Assembly (NCBI RefSeq): GCF_004765815.2
Contig: NZ_SBIS02000011.1
Span: 62,001 to 126,000 of the forward strand
Reading direction: 5' to 3'
Source of the DNA: Halorussus salinus
Lineage (GTDB): Archaea > Halobacteriota > Halobacteria > Halobacteriales > Haladaptataceae
Length of the DNA: 64,000 nucleotides
Shown: positions 1 to 8,299 of the stretch, piece by piece
Position numbering within the stretch: position 1 is the stretch's first letter
Layout: every line of letters starts with the position of its first letter
Program-made: the position numbers and the translations under genes
The notes under the pieces: model-generated
Databases searched by the model: none
The model's input: the letters and a program-made list of their open reading frames with translations, nothing else
Told to the model about the DNA's origin: nothing

Positions 1-1115
1 CGCTCGTTGGCGGCCTTCCACGCGGGGTAGAGTCCGCTGATGACCGCCGCACCGACCCCGAACGCGAGTCCGAGTCCGATGTACTGGAACCCCTTCGCGG
101 TGAACGCGAATGGGTCCCCGAGCAGTTGCCGGTTGATGAGCAGCCCGAGTCCGAGACTCAACACGGCACCGACGAGCGCGCCGACGAGTCCGAGGAGCGC
201 CGACTCCCCGAGCATGAGCTTGAGGATGTCGAACCGGCCGTAGCCGACCGCCCGGAGGACGCCGATCTCCTCGCGGCGCTCGATGACGCTCATCAACTGG
301 ACGTTCAGGATGGAGATGCCCGCCACGAGCAACGAGATGCCCCCGACCCCGAGGAGAAAGAGGTTGATGGTCGACATCTGCTCGTTGAACCGCTCGATGG
401 AGTCTTTGAAATCGACGATGCGGTAGCGGTCCTCGCGGCCGAAGCCCAGACGCTCACGGAGCATCACCGCGGTCCGGTTGGCTTCGGTCGGCGAATCGGT
501 CCGAATCTGAACCTGCGAGTACTGATCCTCCTCGAACGTCGACATCGGGACGAGAACGCCATCGTCGAGGCTCTGGAACGCGCCGCCGCGGGGTTGGTCT
601 TCGAGGACGCCCGCGACTCGGTACGACTTGCCGTCGAGCGTGACGCTACTGCCGGGACCTACGCCGTAGGTGGCGGCGGTCTCCGCGCCGACCAGCACCT
701 GCTTGCGCCACGTGTTCGGTATCCGCCCGCGCTTCGTCGAGAGGTACTGGCGGGCCTCCTCGAGACCGTAGACGGAGACCGGCCCGGACTGCCGGAGATG
801 CGACAGCCGCCCGCGGCGCTGTTTCATCGCGTACACCTCGTCGTCGGCGTCCACGTTCGACTTCACCTTCGAGACCTGACTCTGCGAGAGCGTGAAGTTG
901 GCGTCCTCGCCCGGCATGACGAGGACCGTGTTCCCGAACGTCGCGCCTTGGAGGAACGACAGTTTGAACGCGACGCCGAACACGCCGAGCGAGGCGATGG
1001 CGACGACGCCGATGACGACGCCGAGCATCGCCAGCGCCGACCGAGTTTTGGCCCGAGAGAGGTTCCTGCGGGCGAGCATCGCCAGCGGAAACCGCTCGAA
1101 CAGCCACTCCATCAT
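1..1115 (-). CDS. ABC transporter permease, MacB/LolC (FtsX) type, 3' end outside window
   Basis: This is the membrane subunit of an ABC exporter of the MacB/LolCDE group. An N-terminal membrane segment follows the start (LGVVIGVVAIASLGVFGVAF), then a long extracytoplasmic MacB-type periplasmic domain, then FtsX-type membrane segments (INLFLLGVGGISLLVAGISI) and the family motif RREEIGVLRAVGY. The ATG at 1115 overlaps the stop of the upstream ATPase gene by four bases (ATGA), so the two are translationally coupled. About 371 codons are visible and the C-terminus runs off the window. Substrate is unknown; lipoprotein release, or export of a lipid or peptide, are the family precedents. Confidence 0.9.
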   Translation of the reverse strand, partial: MMEWLFERFPLAMLARRNLSRAKTRSALAMLGVVIGVVAIASLGVFGVAFKLSFLQGATFGNTVLVMPGEDANFTLSQSQVSKVKSNVDADDEVYAMKQRRGRLSHLRQSGPVSVYGLEEARQYLSTKRGRIPNTWRKQVLVGAETAATYGVGPGSSVTLDGKSYRVAGVLEDQPRGGAFQSLDDGVLVPMSTFEEDQYSQVQIRTDSPTEANRTAVMLRERLGFGREDRYRIVDFKDSIERFNEQMSTINLFLLGVGGISLLVAGISILNVQLMSVIERREEIGVLRAVGYGRFDILKLMLGESALLGLVGALVGAVLSLGLGLLINRQLLGDPFAFTAKGFQYIGLGLAFGVGAAVISGLYPAWKAANE

Positions 1116-1927
1116 CGTATTCGTCCGTCCACGAGTTCGATGGTTCGGTCGGCGAACTCCGTCACCTGTTCGTCGTGGGTGACGGCGACGACCGCGACGC
1201 CGTCGTCGGTGATGCGACCGAACTCCGCGAGGACCTGCGACCCGGTGTCTTGGTCCAAGTTCCCGGTGGGTTCGTCGGCCAGCACGAGGTCGGGTTCGTT
1301 GACCAGCGACCGCGCGACCGCGACGCGCTGTTTCTGGCCGCCGGAGAGTTCGTTCGGGAGGTGGCCGAGTCGGTCGCCGAGACCGACCCGTTCCAGCAGG
1401 TCCGTGGCGAGGTCGTGGGTCGCCGACCGGTCGCCGTCGAGCAGCCGAGGCACCTTCACGTTCTCGACGGCCGACAGCGTCGGGATGAGATAGAAGTTCT
1501 GGAAGACGAACCCGACGGTGCGCTTGCGCAGTCGCGTCCGCTCGGCGATAGAGAGGTCGCTCACCGCGGTTCCCCGGACCGAGACCGTGCCCTCCGTGGG
1601 CGTGTCGAGCAGTCCGAGTTGGTTCAACAGCGTCGATTTGCCGCTCCCGCTCGGGCCGACGACCGCGACGAACTCGCCGGGACGAACTTCGATATCGATA
1701 CCCTTGAGCGCACGCAGGACCTCCTCGCCGGAGTCGTACTCTTTGACGACGTTTCGCGAGCGGATAACGGGCGACGTGTCGGCGGCCGACTCGCCGTCGT
1801 TCCCGCCGGATTCGCCGTCGGTCGTGGCGGGGGTAGCGTCGGTCGCTCCGGTCTCGCCGTCGGTCGTCGCGTCGGTCGCGTCGGCGAGACCCGCGGTAGT
1901 TCCCTCGGTCGATTCGTCAGTCGCCAC
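1112..1927 (-). CDS. ABC transporter ATP-binding protein, LolD/MacB type
   Basis: Cytoplasmic ATPase subunit of the exporter whose permease follows. It has Walker A (GPSGSGKST), signature motif (LSGGQKQR) and Walker B (DLVLADEPTGNLD), the NLD ending being typical of the LolD/MacB/FtsE group. The first 50 or so residues are a low-complexity Thr/Ala/Gly/Asp stretch before the ATPase domain, which starts near IRSRNVVKEY. Translation starts at a GTG that overlaps the end of the upstream gene by 11 bases. The three-gene order exported protein, ATPase, permease looks like one operon. Confidence 0.93.
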   Translation of the reverse strand: MATDESTEGTTAGLADATDATTDGETGATDATPATTDGESGGNDGESAADTSPVIRSRNVVKEYDSGEEVLRALKGIDIEVRPGEFVAVVGPSGSGKSTLLNQLGLLDTPTEGTVSVRGTAVSDLSIAERTRLRKRTVGFVFQNFYLIPTLSAVENVKVPRLLDGDRSATHDLATDLLERVGLGDRLGHLPNELSGGQKQRVAVARSLVNEPDLVLADEPTGNLDQDTGSQVLAEFGRITDDGVAVVAVTHDEQVTEFADRTIELVDGRIR

Positions 1928-3188
1928 GGAACCACCTCCAACCGCCCGCGAGCGCGACCAGTCCGACGAGACCGCCGCCGACGAGCGGCAGTGATAGCGG
2001 GAGCGACGACCCCGACTCGGAAGTGGCCGGTTCCGCGGGGCGTTGGGGTACGTCGTAGGTCACCGAGACGGTCCGATTCCGGCGCACGTCGTCCACGATG
2101 TAGCTGACCCGCAGCGGAACCGTCACCGTCGAGACGTTCCCGTCGAGTTGCGCCCGAACCTTGAACGAGGTGAAGTCGCTCGACGCCACTTTACCGACGA
2201 AGTATTCGGCGGTCGATTGACCGGGCGAGACGTTCTCGCCCGACTTCACGCCGACGGTCACGCCGAGTACGTCGGTCGTCCCGACGTTGCTCGCGCTCCC
2301 GGAAATCTGGAGCGTCTGGCCGCGGCGCACGACCGAGAGGCCGGTGAGTTCGATGGCTCCGGGACTCGAAAGCGGGGTGAACGTCGGCCGAAGCGTCCGG
2401 GTGACGCTCCGGTGAGTCCCGTTCGCAGTCGTGTATTCGAGATCTGCGGTCAGATTCGCGGTTCCCTCGGTATCGCCGCTCACCTCGAACGCGAACTGCT
2501 CGGTAGACGTTGCGGCCAGTTTCGCGACGCTTCGGCGGTTGTCCTTCACCGACACGCCGTCACCCCGGAGTCGGACTTCGACGCTCCGAATCTCCTCGTC
2601 GTTTCCGTTCGACAGCGAGAAGTTCAGCGTCGTTCGACTGCCGGGGAGGGTCGGTTCGGTCTCGACCGTCATCTTGGGATGGGGGTCGTAGACGGTGATT
2701 CCGACCGGTTGCTCGACTACGTAGTCGGTCTTATCGGTGCGGCGTAACTCGAGGTGGACCGTGAGGTCGTGTTCGCCCGGTTCCTCCAAGGCGAACGACT
2801 GTGCGCTTTCGAGACGCTGGCCGGACCAGAGTCGCTTGTTCGGGGTCTTCTCCGCGAGTACCTCGCCGTCGGACTGTCGGCGTATCTCGACGGTCTCGAC
2901 GTACACGTCGCCGTCTCCGTCTTCGACGTTCTCGACGTGCGTCGTGAGCGTGACGTTCGACCCCGCTTCCGGTTGGGTGTCGTTCAGCGATGTCCTGACC
3001 GTCACGAGCGTCGGCGTACTGGACTGGGCCGCGGCGGTGTCGAGGGCGGCAGGTTCTTCGCCAGAGGAGACCGACTCCTTCGCGGGAGTATCGGCCGCTC
3101 CGGCGGAGGCGGCGACCGCGGGGGCGACTCCGGAGGCGGCCGCCGAGACGACGACGACCAGACACGCGAGGAGTCGTGCCGTCGTCAT
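1917..3188 (-). CDS. exported, membrane-anchored protein with Ig-like/CARDB-type domains
   Basis: A 423-residue surface protein. It has an N-terminal signal peptide (LLACLVVVVSAAASGVAPAV), two or three beta-rich repeats with CARDB-like wording (LNDTQPEAGSNVTLTTHVEN and similar), and a C-terminal membrane segment (LVGGGLVGLVALAGG) followed by WRWFRGD. I prefer the ATG at 3188 over the GTG at 3200 because it puts the signal peptide at the very N-terminus. It leads the operon with the ABC ATPase and permease, so it may be the extracellular partner of the exporter. Function beyond that is unknown. Confidence 0.8.
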   Translation of the reverse strand: MTTARLLACLVVVVSAAASGVAPAVAASAGAADTPAKESVSSGEEPAALDTAAAQSSTPTLVTVRTSLNDTQPEAGSNVTLTTHVENVEDGDGDVYVETVEIRRQSDGEVLAEKTPNKRLWSGQRLESAQSFALEEPGEHDLTVHLELRRTDKTDYVVEQPVGITVYDPHPKMTVETEPTLPGSRTTLNFSLSNGNDEEIRSVEVRLRGDGVSVKDNRRSVAKLAATSTEQFAFEVSGDTEGTANLTADLEYTTANGTHRSVTRTLRPTFTPLSSPGAIELTGLSVVRRGQTLQISGSASNVGTTDVLGVTVGVKSGENVSPGQSTAEYFVGKVASSDFTSFKVRAQLDGNVSTVTVPLRVSYIVDDVRRNRTVSVTYDVPQRPAEPATSESGSSLPLSLPLVGGGLVGLVALAGGWRWFRGD

Positions 3189-3501
3189 CGCGGCGCACAC
3201 CTCTCGGTCGTCGGTTCGGCGTCTGTCGGTGAGGAGGGGCGAACGTGGCGGAGGGCGGGCGTGCCGTCGTCGCCGGACCGGTCCGCACGCGTCGGACCGT
3301 CCCGCCGAGTTCGGACGCCGCGCCGCGTCGTGTTCGGGGACATGTCGGTACGGGTTGATATCTCTGCTTTCATTAATAACGTTAGGATTTCTTCGAGCGA
3401 CGGTCCGCCGTCCTCGATTCTTCCGCTCGATTCACCGCTCGGAGAAAGGCCCGTTCAGTCGATTACTGGGGTTCCCGGTCTGTGCCGTCCCGGCCGACGC
3501 G
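3189..3501. other. intergenic region, no gene seen
   Basis: This 313-base gap lies between the exporter operon and the end of the FAD oxidoreductase gene. An AT-rich stretch around 3370-3382 (TTATTAATG on the minus strand) could be a promoter for the exporter operon, but it would imply a leader of about 150 bases. The short Arg-rich reading frames here look like GC artefacts. Confidence 0.4.
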
Positions 3502-4653
3502 TCACGCGACGTTCTGCTCGACCAACTCCCCGCCCTCGTCGCCGAACCGGTCGCTCGACAGTGAACTCACGTCTACGAGCGACGCCTCGCCGTCCAGACA
3601 GAGTTGGGCGACCAACGTCCCGGTCGCCGGGGCGTGCTGGAAGCCGTGACCCGAGAACCCGGCCGCGGTGACGAACCCCGGCGCGGTCTCCTCGATAATC
3701 GGGTGGTGGTCGGGCGTCACGGCGTACAACCCGGCCCACCCGCGCTTGATGCGCGAGTCGGCGTCGAAGTAGGTCGCGCAGTCGGCCGCGCGCTCGACCG
3801 CGGTCGCCGCCCACTCGATGTCCATCGACTCCGAGTAGGCGTCCGGGTCCACGTCGGGGTCCTCGTCGCCAAACTGTCCCCCGACCAGCGCCGCGCCGTC
3901 GCGCTCGGGTCGGAAGTACGACCCCGTGTCGAGGTCGATGGTCAGAGGCACGTCTTCGGGGACCGGCGTCGTCGGTTCGACCGTCGCAATCTGGCGTCGC
4001 CGGGGGTGTATCGGCAGGTCGAGGCCAGCCAGTTCGGCGACCCGACTCGCCCACGCTCCGGCGGCGTTCACCACGAAGTCGGCGTCGATGCGCTCGTCGT
4101 CGGTCTCGACGCCGACGACGCCCGAATCGTCGGTCAGCACGTCCCGAACCGCCGTCTTCGTTCGAATGTCCGCTCCGGCCTCGCGGGCCGCCTCGGCGTA
4201 CCCCTGTACGGCGAGGTTCGGGTCCGCGAAACCGTCCTCGGCGTTGTACTGGGCCGCGACGAACTCCTCGTCCCGGAGTCCGGGGCAGTGTTCGCGGGCC
4301 TCGGCGGGCGAGAGGTACTCACTGCCGACGCCGAGGTCGTTCTGCATCGCCACGTCGGCCCGGAACCGTTCGGCGGTCCCGTCGCTCCGCGCGAGAAAGA
4401 GATAGCCCGGTCGCCGATGTTCGATGTTCACGCCGAACTCGTCGGCGAAGCCGTCCCAGACTTCCATGCTCGCCAGCGAGAGCCTGACGTTGACCTCCGT
4501 CGAGAACTGCATCCTGATGCCGCCCGCCGAACGCGCGGTGCTTCCCATCCCGAGCGACCCCTTCTCCGCGAGCGTGACGTTCGCGCCGCGCTCCGCGAGC
4601 GCGTACGCCGAGGAGAGTCCGACGATTCCGCCGCCGACCACGACAACGTCCAT
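3502..4653 (-). CDS. FAD-dependent oxidoreductase of the D-amino-acid/sarcosine oxidase (DAO) family
   Basis: A 383-residue cytoplasmic flavoenzyme. The N-terminus carries the dinucleotide-binding motif GGGIVGLSSAYALAERG, followed by STARSAGGIRMQF, and the C-terminus has the DAO-type HPIIEETAPGFVTAAGFSGHG segment. Family members oxidise glycine, sarcosine, dimethylglycine or D-amino acids; the substrate here cannot be read off. It has its own promoter (TATA-like site 4678-4686) and lies just after the Liv importer operon, which suggests it oxidises an imported amine or amino acid. That link is inference from position only. Confidence 0.88.
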   Translation of the reverse strand: MDVVVVGGGIVGLSSAYALAERGANVTLAEKGSLGMGSTARSAGGIRMQFSTEVNVRLSLASMEVWDGFADEFGVNIEHRRPGYLFLARSDGTAERFRADVAMQNDLGVGSEYLSPAEAREHCPGLRDEEFVAAQYNAEDGFADPNLAVQGYAEAAREAGADIRTKTAVRDVLTDDSGVVGVETDDERIDADFVVNAAGAWASRVAELAGLDLPIHPRRRQIATVEPTTPVPEDVPLTIDLDTGSYFRPERDGAALVGGQFGDEDPDVDPDAYSESMDIEWAATAVERAADCATYFDADSRIKRGWAGLYAVTPDHHPIIEETAPGFVTAAGFSGHGFQHAPATGTLVAQLCLDGEASLVDVSSLSSDRFGDEGGELVEQNVA

Positions 4654-4677
4654 ATCTCCAGATACTCGACGCCACGG

Positions 4678-4686
4678 CTAAATAAG
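4678..4686 (-). promoter_or_regulatory. TATA box of the FAD oxidoreductase gene
   Basis: CTTATTTAG on the minus strand, centred about 29 bases before the ATG at 4653. The spacing predicts an almost leaderless transcript and supports that start. Confidence 0.55.
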
Positions 4687-4748
4687 TGTACTGTTACCAC
4701 ATGGCGAGAAAGATTCGCAGGTCGAAGGTGTCGGTCGGTTCGAACGCT

Positions 4749-5453
4749 TCAGCCGCCGAGGAACTGCTTGCGAACCTCGTCGTCGCCGAGGAGGTCCCGG
4801 CCCGAGCCTTCGTAGCGGTTCTCGCCTTGGGCCAACACGTAGCCGCGGTCGCACCGCCGCAGGGCCTCCTTGGCGTTCTGTTCGACCATCAGGACGGCCG
4901 TGCCCGAGTCGTTGACCGCGTCCACGCGGTCGAACATCTCGGTCACGAGGTCGGGCGCGAGTCCAGCCGACGGCTCGTCGAGTAAGAGGAGGTCGGGGTC
5001 CAGCATCAGCGCCGCGCCCATCGCGAGCATCTGCTGTTGGCCGCCCGAGAGCGTCCCGGCGTTCGCGTCGAGTCGCTCTTCGAGGATGGGGAACCGCTCG
5101 AAGACGGCCCGGCGGCGTTCCTCGGGCGTCTCGTCGAGGATGTACGCGCCGAGTCGCAGGTTCTCCTCGACCGTCAGCGACGGGAACACGTTGTCCACCT
5201 GCGGGACGTAGCTCAGTCCCTCGTGGATGACCTCCTCGGGGTCCATGTCGCCGATGTCGCCCCCGTCGAAGGTGATGGAGCCGTCCAGTCGGTCGGCGAT
5301 GCCGAAGACGGCCTTCATCGCGGTGGACTTGCCAGCCCCGTTCGGACCGACGATGGTGACGTACTCGCCCTCCTCGACGTGGAGGTCCACGTTCGAGAGG
5401 ACCTGTAGCTCGCCGTAGCCCGCGTCGAGGGCCGACACGTCGAGGAGGCTCAC
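4749..5453 (-). CDS. livF: branched-chain amino acid-type ABC transporter ATP-binding protein LivF
   Basis: Second ATPase of a Liv (HAAT family) importer, 234 residues, the usual LivF length. Walker A is GPNGAGKST, signature LSGGQQQML, Walker B LLLLDEPSAGLAP. The GTG start at 5453 overlaps the stop of the 37-residue ORF upstream (GTGA), so it is coupled to it. It is the last gene of the operon livK-livH-livM-livG-ORF-livF. Real substrates of this family include branched-chain amino acids, amides, urea and aromatic compounds. Confidence 0.93.
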   Translation of the reverse strand: MSLLDVSALDAGYGELQVLSNVDLHVEEGEYVTIVGPNGAGKSTAMKAVFGIADRLDGSITFDGGDIGDMDPEEVIHEGLSYVPQVDNVFPSLTVEENLRLGAYILDETPEERRRAVFERFPILEERLDANAGTLSGGQQQMLAMGAALMLDPDLLLLDEPSAGLAPDLVTEMFDRVDAVNDSGTAVLMVEQNAKEALRRCDRGYVLAQGENRYEGSGRDLLGDDEVRKQFLGG

Positions 5454-5563
5454 GCGACCACCTCCGTCGCTCGCTCGGCGGTCTCCCGTCGCTCGCCGAC
5501 CGCCAGTCGCTCGCGGGCCGTCTCGTCTCGGTCCAACTGCTCGTGAGTGTATCGTGCGTTCAT
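5450..5563 (-). CDS. 37-residue ORF between livG and livF
   Basis: A small charged, membrane-free peptide beginning MNARYTHEQLDRDETARERL. It starts two bases after the livG stop and its own stop overlaps the livF GTG (GTGA), so it fits exactly in the chain of coupled starts seen along the whole operon. The composition (Arg, Glu, Ala, no hydrophobic core) gives no functional clue. It may be a real micro-protein or merely a translated bridge that carries ribosomes from livG to livF. Confidence 0.5.
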   Translation of the reverse strand: MNARYTHEQLDRDETARERLAVGERRETAERATEVVA

Positions 5564-5565
5564 GG

Positions 5566-6321
5566 TCACTCTCCGAGGTACGCCTCGATGACGCGCTCGT
5601 CCGCCAGTACCTCCTCGGGGTCGCCCTCCACGAGGAGGCTCCCCTGCTGGAGGACGACGAGTCGGTCCACGAGTTCGGTCAGCGTCTCCAACTCGTGTTC
5701 GATGATGACGACCGTCATCCCCTCGTCGTTCAGTTCGCGGATGCGGTCGGCGATGTCGCGGGTCAGCGAGGGGTTGACCCCCGCGAACGGTTCGTCCAGC
5801 ATCAGCAGGTCCGGTTCGAGCATCAGCACCCGCGCGAGTTCCAGCAGTTTGCGCTGGCCGCCCGAGAGGTTGCTGGAGTACTCGTCTTCGAGGTGGTCCA
5901 ACTCGAACGCCTCGATGAGTTCGTCCGCGCGCTCGCGGACCTCGCGCTCGGTGGTCTGCATTCCGTCCGTGCGCAGGAGCGCGGGAAGCGTCCGCTCGCC
6001 GGGTTGCTCGGGCGCGGCCAGTCGCACGTTGTCCCGGACGGTCATCGTCTCCAACTCGCGGGTCCGCTGGAACGTCCGGACCAGTCCCTTCCGGGCTAGC
6101 TCCTCGGGGGAGTCGCCGGTCACCTCCTCGCCCGCGAATCGGACCTGTCCGTCGTCGGGCGTCAGCACGCCGCTGACGCAGTTGAAGAACGTGGACTTCC
6201 CGGCCCCGTTGGGACCCATCACGCCCACGAGTTCGCCCTCCTCGACCGACAGCGAGAGCCGGTCGATGGCCCGGAGGCCGCCGAACTCCTTGACGATGCC
6301 GTCCACGTCGAGGAGGGTCAC
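5566..6321 (-). CDS. livG: branched-chain amino acid-type ABC transporter ATP-binding protein LivG
   Basis: First ATPase of the Liv importer, 251 residues. Walker A GPNGAGKST, signature LSGGQRKL, Walker B LLMLDEPFAGVNP, and the longer LivG C-terminus ending EEVLADERVIEAYLGE. The start is a GTG at 6321 that overlaps the livM stop (GTGA). A much longer reading frame continues upstream through livM in another frame, but its sequence is Arg-rich nonsense, so I start at the coupled GTG. Confidence 0.93.
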   Translation of the reverse strand: MTLLDVDGIVKEFGGLRAIDRLSLSVEEGELVGVMGPNGAGKSTFFNCVSGVLTPDDGQVRFAGEEVTGDSPEELARKGLVRTFQRTRELETMTVRDNVRLAAPEQPGERTLPALLRTDGMQTTEREVRERADELIEAFELDHLEDEYSSNLSGGQRKLLELARVLMLEPDLLMLDEPFAGVNPSLTRDIADRIRELNDEGMTVVIIEHELETLTELVDRLVVLQQGSLLVEGDPEEVLADERVIEAYLGE

Positions 6322-7385
6322 GTGTCCACCCCCAGTTCCTTCGCGTCGCCCCAGATGCCCGCCGGGCGGTACCGGATGACCGCGACGAGGACGAGACCGA
6401 CGAAGATGAGTCGGATGGAGGCGAACGCGTCCGCCGAGACCGGCGCGACGCCGAGCGCGAACCGCGAGGCGAGTCGCAGGCCCATGATGACCGCGAGGCC
6501 AGCCAGCACCGCGCGGTGGTTCGACGCGCCGCCCAAAAGCATCCCAATCCAGACCGTCACCGTCACCTGAATCGTGAAGTAGCCGGGCGCGACCGCGCCG
6601 TTGTAGAGCGCGAACAGGCCGCCAGCGAGTCCGGCGAGCGCCGCGCCGTAGACGAACGACTGCATCTTGTAGGTGAACGTGGACTTGCCGACCGATCGCG
6701 TGACGAGTTCGTCGGCGCGGATGGCCCGCAGGACCCGGCCGTACGGCGAGTCGGTGAGTCGCGTCACGACCGCGAAGACGATTGCGCAGACGCCGCCGAA
6801 CAACAGCAGGGTCGCCAGTAGCGTCGTGTCGGTGTTGCCCGCGAGGTCCTTGATCGGCTGTGGCACGCCGAGGATGCCGGTGTTCCCGCCGAAGACGCCG
6901 CGGAAGTTGACGAACAGCGAGTGGAATATCTCGGCGGTCGCCAGCGTGGCGATGGCCAGAAAGTCGTCCCGGAGTCGGAGCGAGGTCGCCCCGACGACCG
7001 CGCCGAGGAGTCCCGCGACGACGATTCCGGCGACGAGCGCCAGCGGCCACGGGAAGCCGAGGCCGATACCCGCGAAGGGGTCCTCGGCCGACAGCATCGC
7101 GACCGTGTAGCCCCCGGCCGCGAAGAAGACCACGTGGCCGAAGTTGACCAGCCCAGTGTGGCCGTACTGGAGGTCCAACCCCAGCACGAGGACGCCGTAG
7201 ATGGCGAACAGGATGGCGACCTCCAAGAAGACGTACAGCGCGCCGGGGAGCGTCGCGCTGATGGGCGTCAGCAGGAACAGCGCCGCCAGCAGGGCCAACG
7301 CGCCCCCGAAGACGAGCGCCGTGTCGCCGCTCCCGTCGGGGAGGCGGTCGCCGATGCTTCCGGGGAGGCGGTCGGCGACGCTCAC
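6318..7385 (-). CDS. livM: branched-chain amino acid-type ABC transporter permease LivM
   Basis: Membrane permease of the Liv importer, 355 residues with about eight to ten hydrophobic segments. It carries the LivM family region LDLQYGHTGLVNFGHVVFF and the loop LRLRDDFLAIATLATAEIF that precedes the EAA-like contact with the ATPase. Starts at GTG 7385, overlapping the livH stop by four bases. The N-terminal 25 residues before the first membrane segment are variable and hydrophilic. Confidence 0.92.
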   Translation of the reverse strand: MSVADRLPGSIGDRLPDGSGDTALVFGGALALLAALFLLTPISATLPGALYVFLEVAILFAIYGVLVLGLDLQYGHTGLVNFGHVVFFAAGGYTVAMLSAEDPFAGIGLGFPWPLALVAGIVVAGLLGAVVGATSLRLRDDFLAIATLATAEIFHSLFVNFRGVFGGNTGILGVPQPIKDLAGNTDTTLLATLLLFGGVCAIVFAVVTRLTDSPYGRVLRAIRADELVTRSVGKSTFTYKMQSFVYGAALAGLAGGLFALYNGAVAPGYFTIQVTVTVWIGMLLGGASNHRAVLAGLAVIMGLRLASRFALGVAPVSADAFASIRLIFVGLVLVAVIRYRPAGIWGDAKELGVDT

Positions 7386-8296
7386 GCCTCACGCACCTCC
7401 TGACCGGCGATACCGCTGGGCTTGACCAGCAGGACGACGACGAGGATGAAGAACGCCACCGCCGTCGAGATGCCCGTCATCCCTGCGGGGAGGAACGCCG
7501 TCGAGAGCGCCAGCACGAGACCGATGACGTAGGCTCCCGCGATGGCTCCGTACGGACTCCCGGCACCGCCCAAGATGGCGGCCGCGAGAATCTGCAGGAT
7601 GTGGCTGAACCCGGTACTCGAACTGACGTTCGTCTGGATGCCGATGAGGACGCCCGCGAGTCCGGCCAGCACGCCCGCCAGCACCCACACGCTGTCCCGG
7701 ATGAACTGCGTGTCGATGCCCCGGACGCGGGCCAGACTCTCGTCGTCGCCCATCGCGCGCATCGCGATGCCCACGTCGGTCCGGGTCAGCATCGCGTGCA
7801 GGACGACGAAGACCGCGACCGCACTGCCGACGACCACGAGTTGTTCGGACGTGACGAACAGGTCGCCCAGCAGGTCCACCGGGCCGACCGCGAGGGCCGG
7901 GAGACCGTCGAACTGGTAGGTCGTGGTCTCGGTGTCGAAGTAGCGCGCGCTCCGGCCGCCGGTGAGTCGGATGAGATTCCGGAGCGCCAGCCCGAGACCG
8001 ATGGACGTGAGCAGCATCGGCACCGGACCGGTGTCGTTGATGGGCGTGAAGAACGCCCGTGCGAGGACGAGACTGGCGATGCCGCCACCAGCCATCGCGA
8101 CGAGCGCCGCGACCGGCAGGGGCAACGGGAGCATCCCCGCCGAGAGGACGCCGACGAACGCGCCGATGGTGAGATACTCGCCGTACGCGAAGTTTATCAT
8201 GTTCACGATGCCGTAGATGAGCGTGAACCCGATGGCGGCGATAGCGATGTACGAACCCGTGACGAGGCCGAAGACGACGTTCTGAGCCAACCCCAT
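7382..8296 (-). CDS. livH: branched-chain amino acid-type ABC transporter permease LivH
   Basis: Second permease of the Liv importer, 304 residues, a normal length for LivH. The N-terminus is VFGLVTGSYIAIAAIGFTLI followed by YGIVNMINFAYGEYLTIGAF, the canonical LivH opening; the conserved AMGDDESLARVRGID and GAGSPYGAIAGAYVIG regions follow. The ATG at 8296 is three bases after the stop of the binding-protein gene, so it belongs to the same transcript. Confidence 0.93.
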   Translation of the reverse strand: MGLAQNVVFGLVTGSYIAIAAIGFTLIYGIVNMINFAYGEYLTIGAFVGVLSAGMLPLPLPVAALVAMAGGGIASLVLARAFFTPINDTGPVPMLLTSIGLGLALRNLIRLTGGRSARYFDTETTTYQFDGLPALAVGPVDLLGDLFVTSEQLVVVGSAVAVFVVLHAMLTRTDVGIAMRAMGDDESLARVRGIDTQFIRDSVWVLAGVLAGLAGVLIGIQTNVSSSTGFSHILQILAAAILGGAGSPYGAIAGAYVIGLVLALSTAFLPAGMTGISTAVAFFILVVVLLVKPSGIAGQEVREA

Positions 8297-8299
8297 AGC

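Noticed and set aside
3185-3373. 62-codon ORF upstream of the exporter operon
   Set aside because: Despite a TATA-like site near 3375, the translation is Arg/Thr/Pro-rich and overlaps the start of the exported protein; no sign of coding.
6322-7392. N-terminal extension of livG through the livM region
   Set aside because: The frame is open but the translation is Arg/Pro/Gly nonsense while livM in the overlapping frame is a textbook permease; livG has a coupled GTG at 6321.
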